A DNA stretch of 64,000 nucleotides from Paraburkholderia phytofirmans PsJN (GTDB lineage Bacteria; Pseudomonadota; Gammaproteobacteria; Burkholderiales; Burkholderiaceae). The notes under the pieces were generated by a model. That model had not been told where the DNA came from. It saw only the letters and a program-made list of their open reading frames with translations, and searched no databases. A program made the position numbers and the translations under genes. Positions 1 through 8,361 of the stretch are shown piece after piece; position 1 is the first letter of the stretch; each line of letters starts with the position of its first letter. Location: assembly GCF_000020125.1 (NCBI RefSeq), contig NC_010681.1:1798001-1862000 (forward strand). The letters are read 5' to 3'.

Positions 1-179
1 TTGGGGCAGGTCGCCAATCGTCAGTCCAGAGGTGAATGGATACGCTCTGGACGGACCACGAACGTATACGATGCAGCGGGCCGCGAACGCCTCGTCACGC
101 CACCGCTGTCGGCAGCGTTGGAAAGTCTTGCGTTAAACTCTTCGAACAATCGACCACGGTGATTCATGGGGCAAGTGTC

Positions 180-461
180 ATGGACCGTACTGAATTCCTC
201 CAGGCCACGCGACAACTGGTTGCAGCCGCCGAGATTCTAGCCACGGCGGGTCCAAAGGATTCGCGTTTGGATGCGTCGCAAATGCTCGAATTCTTTCGCC
301 GATTCGACCGTCCCGGTCCCGAGCTGAATGCCGTCGCGACATCTGACGACGATCTGTTCGCGCGCACAGGTCAAGCGGCGCTGACAATGGCGGGACGCAA
401 TGAGTTTGCAGCGTCACACGCTCTCCTTGAACAGGCGAGGTCTCTTTTGACCAGTGCATGA
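180..461 (+). CDS. Hypothetical protein, 93 aa
   Basis: Short soluble, mostly helical protein with no signal peptide or membrane segment. The frame is open further upstream, to a start at 36, but the translation before the ATG at 180 looks like non-coding sequence, while the part from MDRTEFLQATRQL onward is protein-like. A weak purine-rich stretch (GGGGCAAG) lies just before this ATG. I do not recognise a family. It lies upstream of, and in the same direction as, an LprI-like gene 150 bp away, with no visible functional link. Confidence 0.45.
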   Translation: MDRTEFLQATRQLVAAAEILATAGPKDSRLDASQMLEFFRRFDRPGPELNAVATSDDDLFARTGQAALTMAGRNEFAASHALLEQARSLLTSA

Positions 462-614
462 AATCAGCGGCTGCGAGCCAGATTCGGTAAGCTGCTCCGA
501 GCGCCGCTTCTTGCGGCGGCACTGTCGGCATCTCGCGACCCTGTCACAGGCATAGAGAATTTCGCCTATAAGCGACCGCACTTTTAGCAACGCAACGATA
601 CTCAAGGAGAGCAG

Positions 615-1259
615 GTGCATCTAAAGCGATTTTGGCCAGTGCTGCTGTCAATGGCGGCTTTGGGTCCAACCGGAGCATGGGCAAGCGATATTCAATGCGC
701 AACCACGCGACAACCGGCCGAGCGCGTCATATGCGACCACGCCATTCTGAACAATGAATACGACGATATCTCCGCGCAACAACAGGCTCTGTTGAGCAGC
801 GGCAAGCTTTCGCCCGAACAGGTCGCTCAGTGGCGGCAATCGCGCAACGCTTGCACCGACGTTCACTGCATCGATACGGTATTCGCAAAGTGGAAGGCGC
901 TGGCCAGGTCTGCCGAGGCGAGCTCTAACGTTGCGCGGGCTCCCGCCATGGCTTCGTCCACTGACATGGCTCCTGTCGGTCCGATTTCGGACGCCGTTGC
1001 CTCCACCGCTTCTCAGGCCTCCCCGACGTCGGAGGCCTCTCTCGTGCGCCAGGGGAGTGCCGCTGGCGTAGCGCTTCCTATGCCGGTCGAAACGCAGAGC
1101 TCCGCACCCGCCGTCGCCTCCGCCGCTTCCGGTCCGGATGACAGGCGCGGCACGACGGGCATGAGCGCGGGTCTGATAGTGGCCTTGCTGGTCGCGCTGG
1201 GATTCGGTGTGCTCTTCAGGCGCCGAGCGAAGGGTGGCGGGACACCGAAGGACCGCTAA
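615..1259 (+). CDS. LprI-like (DUF1311-type) protein with C-terminal membrane anchor
   Basis: 214 aa starting at a GTG with an AAGGAG ribosome binding site 5 bases upstream. Residues 1-23 are a signal peptide ending in GAWA. The next 70 or so residues carry four cysteines and a W..R..C pattern resembling the LprI/DUF1311 fold, whose best-known member inhibits lysozyme. Residues about 95-175 are rich in Ala, Ser, Pro and Thr and look like a flexible linker. A hydrophobic stretch (GLIVALLVALGFGVLF) followed by RRRAK near the C terminus looks like a membrane anchor with a cytoplasmic positive end. The likely topology is a periplasmic sensor or inhibitor domain tethered to the inner membrane. Function is inferred from fold type only. 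Confidence 0.6.
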   Translation: MHLKRFWPVLLSMAALGPTGAWASDIQCATTRQPAERVICDHAILNNEYDDISAQQQALLSSGKLSPEQVAQWRQSRNACTDVHCIDTVFAKWKALARSAEASSNVARAPAMASSTDMAPVGPISDAVASTASQASPTSEASLVRQGSAAGVALPMPVETQSSAPAVASAASGPDDRRGTTGMSAGLIVALLVALGFGVLFRRRAKGGGTPKDR

Positions 1260-1808
1260 GGAAAATTCGCCGATATGCGAGTTCCGAGCGGCCTCGATGG
1301 TACGCAAGGAGCGCTTCGGCTCGAATATTTGATGATCGGGACCGGCGTTGCCAGGAGCATCGATGGGTCGCCGGAGCGCTTGCAATTCTCCGCGAATGGT
1401 GACTGGACCTCTGGATTCAGCCCTCCGTCCGACGATGTCGCCGCTCCTCCCAGTACACGTAACGACTTCCATTGTCGTGTGCGTCGAGTATCTTTTGCCG
1501 CTCGGCTGCTTTCTCCGGCGTCCCGATGGTAAAGACCATCGCGCGATCAAAGCCGTCGCTGTGTCGGCGCCGGTCTTGATCGCGCGTGATTGTGCGAACC
1601 CGTGCAGGGGTTCGTCCGAGGTTTGTGGTGGATCTGGAAGCGAACGGACGCTAGCGTCGGCCAGCACTTGCAACGGTCAGCGCTTGTCGGCGGGATCGCG
1701 TTTATAGCCGGTCAGCATCGCGCGGATCAGGTTGTCGCGTGTCCAGATGCTCATGGCGAGGCGGAAGCGCCAGCGCACACGTTCCGAGCGCTTCAGCTCG
1801 CCGCGACT
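1260..1808. other. Gene-poor stretch with possible decayed minus-strand coding fragments
   Basis: No intact gene of convincing quality. Two short minus-strand frames look protein-like but lack proper starts: 1417-1650 and 1677-1805. They may be remains of one or two lost genes. The long minus frame covering 648-1673 is a shadow of the plus-strand gene at 615-1259. Confidence 0.4.
1417..1650 (-). pseudogene. Possible gene remnant
   Basis: Read on the minus strand, this frame is open between a TAG (1651-1653) and a TGA (1417-1419). The stretch MVFTIGTPEKAAERQKILDA (first residue at 1539) and the following SRYVYWEE look like real protein in composition. No good start codon exists before the internal ATG at 1539, which would give only 40 aa. 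I do not recognise the family. It may be a degraded gene or chance. Confidence 0.2.
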
Positions 1809-2189
1809 TCAGCGCGATAGCAGCGACACCGTCGCGATGCCCAGCATGGTCATCAGAAGCGAGGCGCCTACGTGAATCACGATTTCGCCCGCCGCCCAGC
1901 CGAGCCGGCCGTCCTGCAGGCGCTGCACCACTTCCGCTGAAAACGTCGAGAAAGTCGACAGGCCGCCCATCAGACCGGTAATGACGAAGAGCCGCCATTC
2001 GGGCGCGATCTGCGGCGCCCGCGCGAAGCCTGCGACCGCTACGCCGATGACGTAGCCGGCAATGACATTGGCGGCGAAAGTGCCGAGCGGCAAGCCGCTG
2101 AAGACGCCGTTCAGGCGAATGCCCAGAAACCAGCGGAATAACGAACCGAGCGCGCCGCCGATGCCGACAGCGAGAATAGACCAATACAT
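1809..2189 (-). CDS. crcB: Fluoride ion channel CrcB (Fluc)
   Basis: 126 aa, a normal CrcB length, with four hydrophobic segments. Family signatures are visible: [13 protein letters not shown] at the N terminus, N-x-x-G in NVIAGYVIG, and [15 protein letters not shown], the Ser/Thr/Phe track that lines the fluoride pore. Dual-topology dimers of this family export fluoride across the inner membrane. The frame is open back to 2291, but the riboswitch at 2274-2320 occupies that part, so the ATG at 2189 is the start. No strong Shine-Dalgarno sequence precedes it. After the stop the same frame stays open for 42 more codons. Confidence 0.93.
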
Positions 2190-2273
2190 GGGAGGAGGCC
2201 TGGCAAAACTGGAGTGTCGACAAACCGGGCAGAGCGAGGAGCGCGATGCCACCTCCGCGTTCAGCCGGACGAA

Positions 2274-2320
2274 GCAGGCATCATCAGCCACGAGGGCGGT
2301 TAAGGGAGAATGCCATCTCC
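2274..2320 (-). promoter_or_regulatory. Fluoride riboswitch (crcB motif) aptamer
   Basis: On the minus strand the sequence begins GGAGATGGCATTCTCC, continues with TTAACCGCCC, and ends with GGCTGATGATGCCTGC. These are the conserved P1, loop and pseudoknot elements of the fluoride-sensing crcB RNA motif, in the expected order and spacing. It lies about 85 nt upstream of the crcB start. The expression platform is not obvious: a downstream GCGGAGGTGG could pair with the CCTCCTCC just before the start codon. Confidence 0.9.
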
Positions 2321-2562
2321 AGCGCGCAAGTCTAACATCCGCGCATGCATGTGGGGACAGGTCGGGGCGCTCACCGGCGGGGTGCTGGCACGCGCCGTCC
2401 GATGGAGGGACGCATATTCATCCGGCGCCGGCGAGATTCACGCGATCGATCTTCGCGCGCCGCCGGCGCGACGCTCACGCGACGAGCGTGCCAGGGACGC
2501 TCCGGCCCGGCCCCAACCTGAACGGCACGCCGCCCGCGCGACCCGTTCACGCACCGAAAACG

Positions 2563-2583
2563 CCGACCTGCGCTCGCGGTCGG
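2563..2583 (-). terminator. Possible terminator of the ammonium transporter gene
   Basis: Stem CCGACC/GGTCGG just after the amt stop, followed on the minus strand by CGTTTTC. The stem is short and the U-run is only four bases. Confidence 0.35.
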
Positions 2584-2586
2584 ACC

Positions 2587-3774
2587 TTACTCCGAGGTCG
2601 CCGAAATCTTATGGATCGACAGATCGGCGCCGTTGTACTCGTCTTCCTGATCGAGCCTCAGGCCCACCGTCAGCCGGATCGCGCCGTACACGAGCGTGCC
2701 GCCGAGCGTCGCCACCGCGATTCCGCCCAGCGTGCCCACCAGTTGCGCACCGAACGACACGCCGCCCAGACCGCCGAGCGCGCGCAAGCCGAAGATGCCT
2801 GCCGCGATGCCGCCCCACGCGCCGCACAAACCGTGCAGCGGCCACACGCCCAGCACATCGTCGATTCGCCAGCGGTTCTGCACGCAGGTGAACATATAAA
2901 CGAACAGCACCCCGGCGATGCCGCCCGTTACCAGCGCGCCGAGCGGATGCATCACGTCGGAGCCCGCGCAGACCGCCACCAGTCCGGCCAGCGGCCCGTT
3001 GTACGTGAAGCCGGGGTCGTTGCGGCCCGCGAGCCACGCGGTCAACGTGCCGCCGACCATCGCCATCAGCGAATTGACGGCGACGAGGCCGCTGATCTTG
3101 TCGATGGTCTGTGCGCTCATCACGTTAAAGCCGAACCAGCCGACCGCCAGCACCCAGGCGCCGAGCGCGAGGAACGGAATATTCGAGGGCGGATGCGCGG
3201 CGATACCGCCGTCGCGGTGATAGCGGCCGTGACGGGCGCCCAGCAGCAGCACGGCCGGCAACGCGACCCAGCCGCCGAAAGCATGCACGACGACCGAGCC
3301 GGCGAAGTCGTGGAACGGCACGCCGAACACGTGGGCGAGCCCGTCCTGAATGCCGAACCGGTTGCTCCACGCAATCCCTTCAAAGAACGGATAGATGAAG
3401 CCGACCAGCACGAACGTCGCGAAGAGTTGCGGGTTGAACTTTGAGCGTTCGGCGATGCCGCCGGACACGATCGCGGGAATCGCGGCGGCGAACGTCAGCA
3501 GGAAGAAGAAGCGCACCAGCGCATAGCCGTTGTGCGCTGCCAGCGACTCGGCGCTGCCGAAGAACTGGACGCCGTACGCGATGGTGTAGCCGATAAAGAA
3601 ATACGCGATCGTCGAGACCGAGAAATCCACCAGAATCTTGACCAGCGCATTGACCTGATTCTTTTTGCGCACCGTCCCGAGTTCGAGAAAGGCGAATCCC
3701 GCATGCATGGCGAGCACCATCGCGGCGCCTAGCAAAAGAAAGAGGGTGTCGGTGCCGGTTTTCAGACTTTCCAT
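2587..3774 (-). CDS. amt: Ammonium transporter (Amt/MEP/Rh family)
   Basis: 395 aa from the ATG at 3774 (MESLKTGTDTLFLLLGAAMV). The longer frame to 3981 includes a poor-quality N terminus and the promoter, so it is rejected. About eleven membrane helices are visible. The signature FHDFAGSVVVHAFGG contains the conserved Asp and one pore His; GGIAERSKF and the later LHGLCGAWGGIAAGIFG are also typical. The protein conducts ammonium/ammonia across the inner membrane. No glnK gene lies next to it here. A sigma-54-like promoter and an NtrC-type dyad upstream suggest induction under nitrogen limitation. Confidence 0.95.
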   Translation of the reverse strand: MESLKTGTDTLFLLLGAAMVLAMHAGFAFLELGTVRKKNQVNALVKILVDFSVSTIAYFFIGYTIAYGVQFFGSAESLAAHNGYALVRFFFLLTFAAAIPAIVSGGIAERSKFNPQLFATFVLVGFIYPFFEGIAWSNRFGIQDGLAHVFGVPFHDFAGSVVVHAFGGWVALPAVLLLGARHGRYHRDGGIAAHPPSNIPFLALGAWVLAVGWFGFNVMSAQTIDKISGLVAVNSLMAMVGGTLTAWLAGRNDPGFTYNGPLAGLVAVCAGSDVMHPLGALVTGGIAGVLFVYMFTCVQNRWRIDDVLGVWPLHGLCGAWGGIAAGIFGLRALGGLGGVSFGAQLVGTLGGIAVATLGGTLVYGAIRLTVGLRLDQEDEYNGADLSIHKISATSE

Positions 3775-3812
3775 CGATGTGTCCCGCGTATGCCAAAAAA
3801 GCGGGCACTGAA

Positions 3813-3828
3813 CGCAAGAAGTGGGCCA
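3813..3828 (-). promoter_or_regulatory. Sigma-54 (-24/-12) promoter of amt
   Basis: On the minus strand this reads TGGCCC-ACTTC-TTGCG, matching the sigma-54 consensus TGGCAC-N5-TTGCW with correct GG to GC spacing. The predicted start point near 3802 gives a leader of about 28 nt to the amt ATG. Confidence 0.65.
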
Positions 3829-3940
3829 AACTTGTGCGCAAGCGGCGCCGACAAGGTGCAAATCAGCACCGGGATGGGATTGAGCGTGCATTTCGATCGA
3901 CGCACTGGCCGTTGCGCATGCACCTGAATTTGCACGAAAA

Positions 3941-3957
3941 CGCACAGTTAATGTGCA
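3941..3957. promoter_or_regulatory. Candidate NtrC enhancer site
   Basis: The minus strand reads TGCACATTAACTGTGCG, a 17-bp dyad close to the NtrC consensus TGCAC-N7-GTGCA. It is about 147 bp upstream of the predicted amt start point, a usual enhancer distance. A weaker half-matching element (TGCACCTGAATTTGCAC, 3919-3935) is centred 22 bp away, about two helical turns. Confidence 0.5.
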
Positions 3958-4177
3958 TGCGCCTGTCGCAGTGGCAAACACGACTCAAATCGGGGCAAAT
4001 TATTCGATTTTGGTTACGTTTAATTCAAAAACCTGACGTATTGCCTACGTCACGTGCGCACGCTGGCGGCGCATGCCTGGTCAATGGCGTGCACGCTTTG
4101 TTTTCCTGCACAATCGCCGACATAATGTGCCGTCCCCGAGCACGATCTGCAGGGCCACCGAACTCCAATGCGCACGC

Positions 4178-5926
4178 ATGAGACTGACCACTAAAGGCCT
4201 GTTGCTGATCGCGATTCCGGCCCTCTTCGAGTTGGCGCTATTGTCCGGACTGGTCAAGGCGCAATCCGATGCGGCACAGGCCGAGCGCTGGGCCGTCCAT
4301 AGCCAGGACGTGCTGCGCCAGACCACCGCGATTCTCGATCCGGTGCTGGGCGAGTCGGTCGCGCTGCGCGGCGCGGTGCTAGCCAACGACGCCCGTTTTT
4401 CCACGCCCGTGTCGGTGTGGGTGGACGTCGACCGGCGCATCGATCAACTGGCCGAACTGGTCGCCGACAATCCGGCGCAAGTCGAGCGCGTGGTCCAGGT
4501 CCGTCAGTCGGTGCAGGCTTACCGGCAATGGTCGGATCGCATCCAGGACATGCTGCATTCGGGCCGGCGGCGCGACGTGCTCGCGCGCTTCCGCGAACTC
4601 GCGCCAGCGGATGTGCTCGACCGTTTTCGTCAGCAGGTCGCGGCGTTCCAGGCGGAAGAGCGGCGTCTCGACACACTGCGTTCGAATGCCGCCGACGCCG
4701 CCCGCGAGCGGCAGCAAACGCTGGTGCTCGCGGCCGTGTTGGGCTCCTTGCTGTTCGTCGCGCTGGCGGTCTGGTTATTCACCCGCGGCGTGCGCGGCCG
4801 GCTCGCGGTCCTCGCCGACAACGCCGGGCGCCTCGCGGGCAATGAACCGTTGGCGCCGATCGGCCCCGGCCACGACGAGATCGCGCGCCTCGATCTGACC
4901 TTGCACGAGACCAGCCGGCGCCTGCTCGAAGCCGAGCGTATCCAGGCGCGCTTCCGGGCCGATCTTGCGCGCCGCACCGGCGAACTGGCGCGCATCAACG
5001 AGAACTTGCGTCAGCAGACCCAGGAAAACGAAATGTTCATCTACAGCGTGTCGCACGATCTGCGTGCGCCGCTGGTGAACCTGCAAGGCTTCTCGAAGGA
5101 ACTGATTCGCTCGTGCGACGAACTGCGCGCCGCCGTGCGCGAGTCGTCGCTCGCGGCGCAGACGCGGCAGCGCATCGAGCGGGTGGTCGACGAGGACATC
5201 GGCGAAGCATTGCACTATCTGCAGACGGCGGTGCTGCGCGCTTCGCACATCATCGACGCGCTGTTGCACCTCTCGCGCGTCGGCCGGGTGGAGTACCGGC
5301 AGCAGAAGGTCGAGGTGCGCGATATCGTGCCGCGCGTCATCGACGCAATGCAAGGCTCGATCCGCGCGCGCCGCGCTCTGGTCAGCGTGGACGAGTTGCC
5401 CGCCGTGTGGGGCGACCCCACCGCGCTGGAACAGGTGTTCGCGAACCTGATCGGCAACGCGGTGAATTATCTGGATCCGTCGCGGGAAGGCCGGATCGAG
5501 ATCGGCACGACGCCGGCGCCGCCGGGCGTGCACTCGCTGCGGATCTTTTATGTGCGGGACAACGGTCTGGGGATTCCGGCGGTCGCCTTGCCGCGGCTAT
5601 TCAACGCGTTTCAGCGCTTGCACGGCAATGTGGCGGCGGGTGAGGGCATCGGCCTCGCGCTCGTGCGCCGCGTGGTGGAGCGGCACGGCGGACGTGTGTG
5701 GGCGGAGTCGAAAGAAGGCGTGGGCACGACGTTCTATCTGTCGCTGCCTGAGGCTGGGGCACGGATCGCGCAGCAGGCTGCCGGCACGTCGGCGCGACTG
5801 GCGGTGACGAGTGTTCAAGCCGTTCGCGATGCCGGCACCGGCCTGGAAGATCGCGATCGAAGGAGTGGAAGTGATGGCGACGCCGCGCAGGCGGCGGACA
5901 CGCGGCCCGGCGTCAGTGCGCCGTAG
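4178..5926 (+). CDS. Membrane sensor histidine kinase (orphan)
   Basis: 582 aa. One membrane helix at residues 6-26, an extracytoplasmic helical region of about 150 residues resembling a CHASE3-type sensor, a second membrane helix near 181-202, a HAMP-like linker and a coiled segment to about 285. The phospho-acceptor is His293 in the H box (YSVSHDLRAPL). The ATPase domain shows the N box (EQVFANLIGNAVNYL), G1 (RDNGLGIP), F (FNAFQRLH) and G2 (GEGIGLALV) motifs. It has the complete catalytic set, so it should be active. No response regulator gene is adjacent; the next gene is convergent, 3 bp from its stop. The start at 4178 is chosen because the membrane helix follows at once; its ribosome binding site is poor. 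Confidence 0.85.
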   Translation: MRLTTKGLLLIAIPALFELALLSGLVKAQSDAAQAERWAVHSQDVLRQTTAILDPVLGESVALRGAVLANDARFSTPVSVWVDVDRRIDQLAELVADNPAQVERVVQVRQSVQAYRQWSDRIQDMLHSGRRRDVLARFRELAPADVLDRFRQQVAAFQAEERRLDTLRSNAADAARERQQTLVLAAVLGSLLFVALAVWLFTRGVRGRLAVLADNAGRLAGNEPLAPIGPGHDEIARLDLTLHETSRRLLEAERIQARFRADLARRTGELARINENLRQQTQENEMFIYSVSHDLRAPLVNLQGFSKELIRSCDELRAAVRESSLAAQTRQRIERVVDEDIGEALHYLQTAVLRASHIIDALLHLSRVGRVEYRQQKVEVRDIVPRVIDAMQGSIRARRALVSVDELPAVWGDPTALEQVFANLIGNAVNYLDPSREGRIEIGTTPAPPGVHSLRIFYVRDNGLGIPAVALPRLFNAFQRLHGNVAAGEGIGLALVRRVVERHGGRVWAESKEGVGTTFYLSLPEAGARIAQQAAGTSARLAVTSVQAVRDAGTGLEDRDRRSGSDGDAAQAADTRPGVSAP

Positions 5927-5929
5927 CCG

Positions 5930-6253
5930 TTACGCGGTAAAGAGACGGCGTGGCTTGAGCAGTCTGCTGCCGCGAATCGACCAGTAGCAGCCGCAGGCTA
6001 TCAGGATCGCAACGCCCGTCAGGGCTTGCAGCGGCGCCGGGCGCAGGCCGAGCAGCCCGTCCAGCGCAAAGAGGCCGCGCGCGGCGATCAGCAGCGCAGC
6101 CCATACCGAACACGCGGCCTGAACCAGCATGCGCGTGCCCGCCAGACGGCGCGCACGGTTTTCGCACGACCAGTTGGCCGGCGTGCGTCCGCAAAAAAAG
6201 GCAATTGCCATCAACACGACGGCGAGCGTGACGATCCAGTCGGTCAGTTCCAT
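5930..6253 (-). CDS. Small membrane protein, function unknown
   Basis: 107 aa, convergent with the histidine kinase gene. Three hydrophobic segments are visible: residues 5-21 (WIVTLAVVLMAIAFFCG), about 45-70, and about 75-95, followed by a basic tail. A GGAGAG element lies about 10 bases before the ATG. I do not recognise the family and nothing nearby indicates a role. Confidence 0.6.
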   Translation of the reverse strand: MELTDWIVTLAVVLMAIAFFCGRTPANWSCENRARRLAGTRMLVQAACSVWAALLIAARGLFALDGLLGLRPAPLQALTGVAILIACGCYWSIRGSRLLKPRRLFTA

Positions 6254-6395
6254 TGAAAAAGCTCTCCTAAGTCAGCCGGCGACTATAGGAAAGCCTTCCA
6301 CTACGAACTATCGGACTACTCTCAATTCGGGCGAATTTTAGCGAGCGCGCGTTGCCGCAAGGACAAGGCGCTCGCCGATGGATCAGGCAGACAGA

Positions 6396-6977
6396 TCAGA
6401 GTTCGATGCGCGTGCCGAGCAGCACGAGGAACTGACGCAGCCACTCGGGATGCGCGGGCCACGCAGGCGCGGTGACGAAATTGCCGTCGGTGATCGCGGC
6501 GTCGACGGGAATGTCGGCGTATTCACCGCCCGCGAGCTTCACTTCGGGTGCACAGGCCGGGTAGGCGGAAATGCGTTTGCCGCGGATCACGTCGGCGGCG
6601 GCCAGCAGTTGCGCGGCGTGGCAAACGGCCGCGATCGGCTTGCCGGCTTCGGCGAATTGCCGTACGAGCTCGATCACCTTGTGATTGAGCCGCAGATACT
6701 CCGGCGCGCGGCCGCCGGCGATCGCAAGCGCGTCGTATTGGCGCGCGTCGATGTCGTCGAAGGTGGCGTTGAGCGTGAATTGATGGCCGGGTTTTTCGGT
6801 GTACGTCTGATCGCCTTCGAAATCGTGAATCGCGGTCTTGATCCGGTCGCCTGCCTTCTTGTTCGGGCAGACCGCGTCGACCACATGGCCGACTGCCTGC
6901 AGCGCCTGAAACGGCACCATCGTTTCGTAATCCTCGGCGAAGTCGCCGGTCAGAAACAGAATCTTCTTTGCCGCCAT
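6396..6977 (-). CDS. DJ-1/PfpI family protein (class I glutamine amidotransferase-like)
   Basis: 193 aa starting at the ATG at 6977, with GGAGG 8 bases upstream; the ATG seven codons earlier lacks such a site. The nucleophile elbow [10 protein letters not shown] carries the conserved Cys-His pair of the PfpI/DJ-1 family, and [13 protein letters not shown] holds the conserved acidic residue expected near the active site. Family members act as proteases, glyoxalases or protein/nucleotide deglycases, so the exact reaction cannot be told from the sequence. It is a single-gene unit. Confidence 0.88.
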   Translation of the reverse strand: MAAKKILFLTGDFAEDYETMVPFQALQAVGHVVDAVCPNKKAGDRIKTAIHDFEGDQTYTEKPGHQFTLNATFDDIDARQYDALAIAGGRAPEYLRLNHKVIELVRQFAEAGKPIAAVCHAAQLLAAADVIRGKRISAYPACAPEVKLAGGEYADIPVDAAITDGNFVTAPAWPAHPEWLRQFLVLLGTRIEL

Positions 6978-7280
6978 CGTATGCCTCCAATTGATCAACG
7001 GAACACAGCGAATGCTCTTTGATGGTCACGTCATCGACGTTCATAAGCTCAGGCAGTCTACTCCACTACGTTTGACAGAACCGCGACGAATCATGCAATG
7101 GACACGATCGAATGCGTGCCTCGTCGCGGCGGAACTCAGTGCCGGCAAAAGGCTGAGCGCGTGCCGCGGTCGAGAGCGAACGGGCTTCCGGATGCCCGTT
7201 AAGACGCACGCGCAGCGCAACGGCGTATCATTGGCGCGTTTTCGCATGCGGAAGCCGCTCGACGCGGCTCATACACAAAC
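6978..7280. other. Intergenic region, no gene seen
   Basis: Divergent region between the DJ-1/PfpI gene and the lipoprotein gene. I see no RNA gene, strong promoter or repeat in it. Confidence 0.5.
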
Positions 7281-7754
7281 ATGATTTTATCCATACGTTC
7301 ATCCTTGCTGCGCCGTGCGGCGTTCGTTGCCGTCGTGTTCGGCGGTCTCGCCGCCTGTCAGAAGAACGACGCGTCCGCCGGGCAGGTTGCCGGCAAGCTC
7401 AACGACGCAGCCCAGGTCGCTGGTCAGAAGCTCGATCAGGCGGCCAGCTATGTCGGCCAACAGGTCGACGCGACCAAGTCCGCCGCGCAGCAGAACCTCG
7501 ACTCGGCCTCGGCGCCCACGATCAATATCGATCCCAACGCGTTGGCTTCGACCGCGCAAGCGAATCTGCAGAGCGCGGCGAGCGCCACCAATGCGCAACT
7601 CGGCAAGGCTGCGGCGCTGACCGGGCAGGGGCTCGAATCTGCGGGGCGCAAGCTGCAGGAATGGTCGGTGCAAAGCTCGGCGTCGTCGACGAATGCCGCG
7701 GCTTCGTCGTCATCGGGCGAGTCGGGCGATGCGCAAAAGCAGATGGACAAGTGA
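7281..7754 (+). CDS. Putative lipoprotein with helical repeats
   Basis: 157 aa. A basic N terminus (RSSLLRR) and hydrophobic stretch lead to the lipobox GLAAC, with Cys26 as the predicted lipidation site. Asp29 at +3 leaves the membrane assignment open. The mature part is Ala/Gln/Ser-rich with loosely repeated units such as AAQVAGQKLDQAASYVGQQ, and probably forms an extended amphipathic helix. The composition resembles small envelope stress or LEA-like lipoproteins, but the family is not certain. Confidence 0.7.
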   Translation: MILSIRSSLLRRAAFVAVVFGGLAACQKNDASAGQVAGKLNDAAQVAGQKLDQAASYVGQQVDATKSAAQQNLDSASAPTINIDPNALASTAQANLQSAASATNAQLGKAAALTGQGLESAGRKLQEWSVQSSASSTNAAASSSSGESGDAQKQMDK

Positions 7755-7779
7755 CATGCCGGCTGGATCGCCACATCGT

Positions 7780-7815
7780 TTGACAGCCGGATTAAATGTA
7801 ATTACTATGGTTACA
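7780..7815 (+). promoter_or_regulatory. Sigma-70 promoter with overlapping Rrf2-type operator
   Basis: A near-consensus promoter TTGACA (7780-7785), 17-bp spacer, TACTAT (7803-7808). The -10 lies inside the imperfect palindrome TGTAATTACTATGGTTACA (7797-7815). Almost the same 19 bases recur at 8396-8414, before the next gene. This suggests that the Rrf2 protein represses its own promoter. Confidence 0.7.
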
Positions 7816-7841
7816 CATTGTCGTCGCCGGGCGGGTTTGTT

Positions 7842-8297
7842 GTGAACACGAGTAGCCGGTTTGCATTCGCGGTGCATGTGCTCGCGCTGCTGTCGTTGCA
7901 GGAAGGCGCGCCGTTATCGTCGGAGATGATTGCTGGCAGCGTGAATACGAATCCCGCGCTGATCCGGCGGCTTTTGAGCATGCTGGCGGAAGCGGGCCTC
8001 ACCACCTCGCAGCTCGGCGCGGGCGGTGGCGCGTTGCTGGCGCGGGCGCCGGAGCAGATCACGCTGCTTGAGGTGTATCGCGCGGTAGACGACGCGCAGT
8101 TATTTGCGTTGCATCGCGAGGAGCCGAATCCCGCGTGCATGGTCGGACGCAATATCCAGGGCGTACTGCGCGGCATCATCGACGAAGCGCAGCAAGCCAT
8201 GGAAGCCGCGCTCGACGCGCGCACGCTGGCCGATGCCACGGCCGACGTGGTGCGTGCGGAGAAGCAGCGCGAACGCAAGAAGCGCTCGCACGGGTGA
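7842..8297 (+). CDS. Rrf2 family transcriptional regulator
   Basis: 151 aa from the GTG at 7842. A TTG at 7818 in the same frame would add 8 residues but sits right against the operator, so it is less likely. The N-terminal two thirds are a winged-helix domain of Rrf2 type: RFAFAVHVLALLSL, then a recognition helix (NPALIRRLLSMLAEAGL) and a wing with GAGGGALLAR. There is a single cysteine (NPACMVG) in place of the three-Cys Fe-S cluster motif of IscR, so it is not a classical cluster sensor. The arrangement with a downstream NAD(P)-binding protein resembles the ywnA-ywnB pair of Bacillus. Confidence 0.85.
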   Translation: MNTSSRFAFAVHVLALLSLQEGAPLSSEMIAGSVNTNPALIRRLLSMLAEAGLTTSQLGAGGGALLARAPEQITLLEVYRAVDDAQLFALHREEPNPACMVGRNIQGVLRGIIDEAQQAMEAALDARTLADATADVVRAEKQRERKKRSHG

Positions 8298-8361
8298 CAT
8301 AGCAAAAAAGCAGTACGGAAGGGCGCGTGGCGGTCGATGGCAACACGCGCCTCTCAACGAA

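Noticed and set aside
2190..2291. Longer CrcB start at 2291
   Set aside because: The extension lies inside and just after the fluoride riboswitch and is not protein-like; CrcB normally begins at the [12 protein letters not shown] position.
3830..3900. GGTGC-N6-GCACC dyad as a second sigma-54 promoter or NtrC site
   Set aside because: GG to GC spacing is one base short for sigma-54 and the dyad has the wrong half-site order for NtrC.
3775..3981. N-terminal extension of the ammonium transporter
   Set aside because: This stretch carries the sigma-54 promoter and has no transporter-like sequence.
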